64,000 nucleotides of DNA from Mariniphaga sediminis (GTDB lineage: Bacteria > Bacteroidota > Bacteroidia > Bacteroidales > Prolixibacteraceae): NCBI RefSeq assembly GCF_003573545.1, contig NZ_QWET01000009.1, positions 124,001 through 188,000 on the forward strand, given 5' to 3'. A model generated the notes under the pieces. The model was not told the DNA's origin and did not search any database. It worked only from the letters and a program-made list of their open reading frames with translations. Shown in pieces: positions 61,399 through 64,000 of this stretch. A program made the translations under genes and the position numbers. How positions within the stretch are numbered: the first letter of the stretch is position 1; each line of letters starts with the position of its first letter.

Positions 61399-62397
61399 AT
61401 GGATTATTTGCAATATAAAAACAGAATAAAACAATTTTTGGAAGGGACCCTCTCCGGAACGGAGGAGATTAAACTGCTGGAGTGGATTAAGCAGTCTCCG
61501 GACAATAAAAAATATTTCCATTATTTGCAATCCTCCCTTGGCGAAGAGGTGAAACGACGCCAAAATAAAGTAGTTACTTTGCGCTGGCAACAGTTGCTTG
61601 AACGCATTGAACCTGAGAAAAAAACCAAAAATCCATTTACACATACTTTAAAAAGATATTACCACTTGACTGCCCCGCTGGCTGCTGCATTTGTCATCGG
61701 GTTTATCATTGCGGGAGTGGTACTTTGGAATGTGACAAAGCCGGCAAAACAGGCTGCGATACAACAAAAAATAACTGCCCCGCACGGAGCGCGCACTCAA
61801 TTTACATTACCCGATAGTTCATTGGTTTGGTTAAACTGCGGGTCGGAACTTCTGTTTCCTTCACACTTTGAAGATAAAAGGCAAATTCGCCTGACAGGCG
61901 AAGCCTACTTCGAGGTAAAAAAAGGAAAATCGCCCTTTGTGGTTTCAACTGTTTACGGCGATGTAGAAGTTAAGGGCACCTCATTTAATGTAAAAGCATA
62001 CCAGGATGATTTTTTTGAAACAACCCTCGTAAAGGGCAAAGTGAATGTGCTGACAGAGAAAGGGAATGGGGCAGCCCTCCGACCTGGGTACCAGGCAGTT
62101 TATACCCCTACAGGTTTCAAGGTAGATAAGGTAGAAACGGAACTGTATACGTCGTGGACCGAAGGCCGGCTCATTTTCAGAAAAGAAAGCCTGCCCCAAA
62201 TGGCCAAACGACTTGGACGATGGTACAATATAAAAATTGAACTGGATGACGATAAACGCCTGGAAGATATTTACTATACCGCCACTATTGAGATGGAATC
62301 TTTCAGTGAGGTATTGAACCTGCTGAAAGTAACTGCCTCCGTAGATTATACATGGGATGAAGAAAACCGGGTGATTAACCTTTTTTACCTGAAATAA
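61399..62397 (+). CDS. FecR family anti-sigma factor
   Basis: A 332-residue protein: N-terminal cytoplasmic region (RIKQFLEGTLSGTEEIKLLE), one TM helix at about 93-112 (LAAAFVIGFIIAGVVLW), then the FecR domain (ITAPHGARTQFTLPDSSLVW, LTGEAYFEVKKGKSPFVVST, VEVKGTSFNVKAYQDD) and the STN-like C-terminal domain of Bacteroidota FecR proteins (LEDIYYTATIEMESFSEVLN). It would couple a SusC transporter to an ECF sigma factor. It lies directly before a SusC gene, but no sigma factor gene precedes it. Confidence 0.93.
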   Translation: MDYLQYKNRIKQFLEGTLSGTEEIKLLEWIKQSPDNKKYFHYLQSSLGEEVKRRQNKVVTLRWQQLLERIEPEKKTKNPFTHTLKRYYHLTAPLAAAFVIGFIIAGVVLWNVTKPAKQAAIQQKITAPHGARTQFTLPDSSLVWLNCGSELLFPSHFEDKRQIRLTGEAYFEVKKGKSPFVVSTVYGDVEVKGTSFNVKAYQDDFFETTLVKGKVNVLTEKGNGAALRPGYQAVYTPTGFKVDKVETELYTSWTEGRLIFRKESLPQMAKRLGRWYNIKIELDDDKRLEDIYYTATIEMESFSEVLNLLKVTASVDYTWDEENRVINLFYLK

Positions 62398-62460
62398 ATC
62401 AATCAATAATAATTTTGCCTATGACTTAAAAAAACCAAAACAATGCGACTTTAGAATCAA

Positions 62461-62491
62461 AAAGAGGCAGAACTGATCCTTCTGCCCCTTT
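62461..62491 (+). promoter_or_regulatory. Hairpin between fecR and susC
   Basis: AAAGAGGCAGAA (62461-62472) pairs with TTCTGCCCCTTT (62480-62491) at 11 of 12 positions, 7-nt loop. There is no T-tract, so it may be a processing or partial-termination site between the regulator and the transporter gene. Confidence 0.5.
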
Positions 62492-62534
62492 GGAATTGAA
62501 TTAAAACAAGTTTATTAACTCAAAATGTAAATTT

Positions 62535-64000
62535 ATGAACAAAAAATGGTTTTCCCATGGCATAGCACCATGGGTGCATGAAAATTTAAGAAAAATGAAA
62601 CTAACAATTTTTATTTTGTGCATTTCAACTCTGACATCCTTAGCCTCTTTGAGTTATGCACAATCTAAAAAACTCACGGTGATCGGACAAAATGTCAAGG
62701 TAATTGAAATTCTGGGTGACATTGAGGATCAAAGTGAATTCCGATTCTTTTTCAGCAACGATGTTGATGTGGACAGAATAACATCTATCGATATGAAAGA
62801 TAAGATTGTTTTTGAGATCCTCGACGAGCTGTTTAAAGGCACCAATATAAAGTACGAAGTGTATGAACGTCAAATTGCACTGGTAGATAAATCCGACAGC
62901 TTTTTTAACCGGAATTATGTACAGCAACAAGGGGACATGCAACAAAACACAGTTTCAGGAAGGGTAACTGACTCCGGCGGTCAACCTTTACCCGGTGTAA
63001 CGGTTGTGGTAAAAGGTACTACCCAAGGGACGGTGACCGATGCGAACGGCGAATATACCCTTTCCACAATCCCGAAAGACGCGACATTACTATTTTCATT
63101 TGTGGGCATGCGGACACAAGAATTAGTTGTTGGAAATCAAACGAGCATAAATGTGGTAATGGAGGAAGAGACGGTTGGTATTGAAGAAGTAGTTGCGATT
63201 GGCTATGGTACTCAAAAAAAGGAAAACCTTACAGGAGCTGTGTCTCAAGTAACAGCAGAAGTCCTGGAAAGCCGTCCTATTGTTAATATCGGGCAAGGTC
63301 TTCAGGGAACCATTTCTAACCTTAACATTACTCAAACAACCGGTACTACAGGCTCCGGGGCATCCTTTAACATTCGGGGCTTTGAATCAATAAATGGAGG
63401 GGAGCCTTTAATTTTAGTAAACGGCGTCCCAATGGATATTAATCTTATTAATCCAAATGATATTGAAAGTGTTTCTGTTCTTAAAGATGCGGCTTCTGCT
63501 GCAATTTATGGTGCCCGTGCTGCCTATGGAGTGATTCTTATTACAACCAAAACAGGTAAAAAAAGTGATAAGCCGATAATTTCGCTGTCTGTAAATTATG
63601 GGGTAAACGAACCGGTATTAAAGTTTAAGACTTTGGATGCAATGCAGCGTATGGAGTACATGAATTCTGGCTCCATGAGGCAAAATGGCACTCCATATCC
63701 TCAGTTTGATGAGCTAAGAGCATCTCTTTTAATTGCCCACTATAATGATCCTGAAAATAACCCGGCTGTGAGTCCGAATCCAGACAGTCCAAATACATTT
63801 CTTTACCACGGCAATACCGATTGGCCCAGCCTCTTATTGCGGGATTATATGCCTCAACAGCAATACTCAGCCACGGTATCAGGTGGTTCTGATAAATTTG
63901 ACTATTACGCATCTCTGAACTATCTAAACCAAAAAGGTATTCCTAAGCAGTTCGACGAAACCTACGAACGCTACAATTTTATGACAAATCTAAATTTTGA
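62535..64000 (+). CDS. SusC/RagA TonB-linked outer-membrane protein, 3' end cut by window edge
   Basis: The visible part is 488 residues and stays open to the right edge. A long N-terminal signal (KLTIFILCISTLTSLASLSYAQ after about 20 residues) precedes an STN domain (VIGQNVKVIEILGDIEDQSE) that interacts with a FecR protein. Then follow the carboxypeptidase-like domain (VSGRVTDSGGQPLPGVTVVV), a TonB-box region (EEVVAIGYGTQKKENLTGAV), the plug domain (SINGGEPLILVNGVPMD, SVLKDAASAAIYGARAAYGV), and the start of the barrel. SusC proteins import glycans or peptides with a SusD partner, expected right of the window. The STN domain pairs it with the FecR upstream. Confidence 0.95.
   Translation, partial: MNKKWFSHGIAPWVHENLRKMKLTIFILCISTLTSLASLSYAQSKKLTVIGQNVKVIEILGDIEDQSEFRFFFSNDVDVDRITSIDMKDKIVFEILDELFKGTNIKYEVYERQIALVDKSDSFFNRNYVQQQGDMQQNTVSGRVTDSGGQPLPGVTVVVKGTTQGTVTDANGEYTLSTIPKDATLLFSFVGMRTQELVVGNQTSINVVMEEETVGIEEVVAIGYGTQKKENLTGAVSQVTAEVLESRPIVNIGQGLQGTISNLNITQTTGTTGSGASFNIRGFESINGGEPLILVNGVPMDINLINPNDIESVSVLKDAASAAIYGARAAYGVILITTKTGKKSDKPIISLSVNYGVNEPVLKFKTLDAMQRMEYMNSGSMRQNGTPYPQFDELRASLLIAHYNDPENNPAVSPNPDSPNTFLYHGNTDWPSLLLRDYMPQQQYSATVSGGSDKFDYYASLNYLNQKGIPKQFDETYERYNFMTNLNF

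Noticed and set aside
63625-63912. A 95-codon minus-strand frame inside susC
   Set aside because: It is antisense to the SusC plug and barrel and has no recognisable motif.
1-64000. tRNA, rRNA, CRISPR array, insertion sequence, prophage or toxin-antitoxin genes
   Set aside because: I looked for tRNA TTCGA loops with paired arms, regular spaced repeats, transposase and integrase motifs and found none; a program scan could still reveal something missed by eye.

Overview
The window reads as a chromosomal segment of a Bacteroidota bacterium, most likely of the Marinilabiliales/Prolixibacteraceae type. The evidence is a SusC/RagA TonB-dependent transporter preceded by a FecR-type anti-sigma factor, a PorP/SprF protein and T9SS C-terminal sorting domains, DUF4271, DUF4382 and head-GIN proteins, a DAHP synthase-chorismate mutase fusion, the near absence of Shine-Dalgarno sequences, and repeated TAnnTTTG (-7) promoter boxes. 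Base composition is moderate and even, and I see no tRNA, rRNA, CRISPR array, prophage or transposase gene.

Layout. 1-1723: a short-chain dehydrogenase (cut by the left edge) and an epimerase-like reductase. 1724-2415: gene-free, with several inverted repeats. 2416-9424: a TolC/adaptor/RND efflux operon plus a small envelope protein, with a TetR repressor gene and three copies of its probable operator. 9484-12988: a heterodimeric ABC exporter with one degenerate ATP site. 13217-17008: an ECF sigma factor, its membrane anti-sigma factor and three envelope proteins in one operon. 17441-21196: a START-domain protein, DUF2062 protein, a second copy of the left-edge dehydrogenase, then a LytS/LytTR two-component pair. 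21241-30656: metabolic and housekeeping genes (MalY-type aminotransferase, ComB-like phosphatase, TIM-barrel isomerase, acyl-CoA ligase, DUF4271, HemD, RnpA, aldehyde dehydrogenase). 30660-32884: the aromatic amino acid operon tyrA plus DAHP synthase-chorismate mutase, with a leader-peptide attenuator. 32895-38114: two tandem T9SS-secreted metallopeptidase paralogues with a 33-residue membrane peptide between them. 38427-49116: two sensor systems (a NarX/NarL-like pair, and a hybrid kinase with a sigma-54 activator), a coiled-coil membrane protein behind a candidate sigma-54 promoter, a DUF4382 lipoprotein, and a DbpA-like helicase. 49332-58657: a beta-barrel protein, creatininase-like hydrolase, PorP/SprF, metK behind a SAM-II-like riboswitch, a universal stress protein, an epimerase, a small conserved-looking protein, a PPOX-fold protein and dnaG. 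59075-64000: DUF1080 and Gfo/Idh/MocA enzymes, then FecR and the start of a SusC gene that runs off the right edge.

The most interesting signals are regulatory. (i) Upstream of tyrA a 21-codon leader ORF carries the run YYWYFYF. The codons after it are complementary, over 19 nt with one mismatch, to the 5' side of a 15-bp terminator hairpin, so the leader ORF itself appears to encode the antiterminator. (ii) metK is preceded by a compact SAM-II-like aptamer that starts at the predicted transcription start. (iii) Three near-identical palindromes flank and precede the tetR and tolC genes. (iv) A near-consensus -24/-12 element and a perfect 7-bp dyad lie between a sigma-54 activator gene and the coiled-coil protein gene. 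All of these were read by eye; none was tested with a covariance or folding program.
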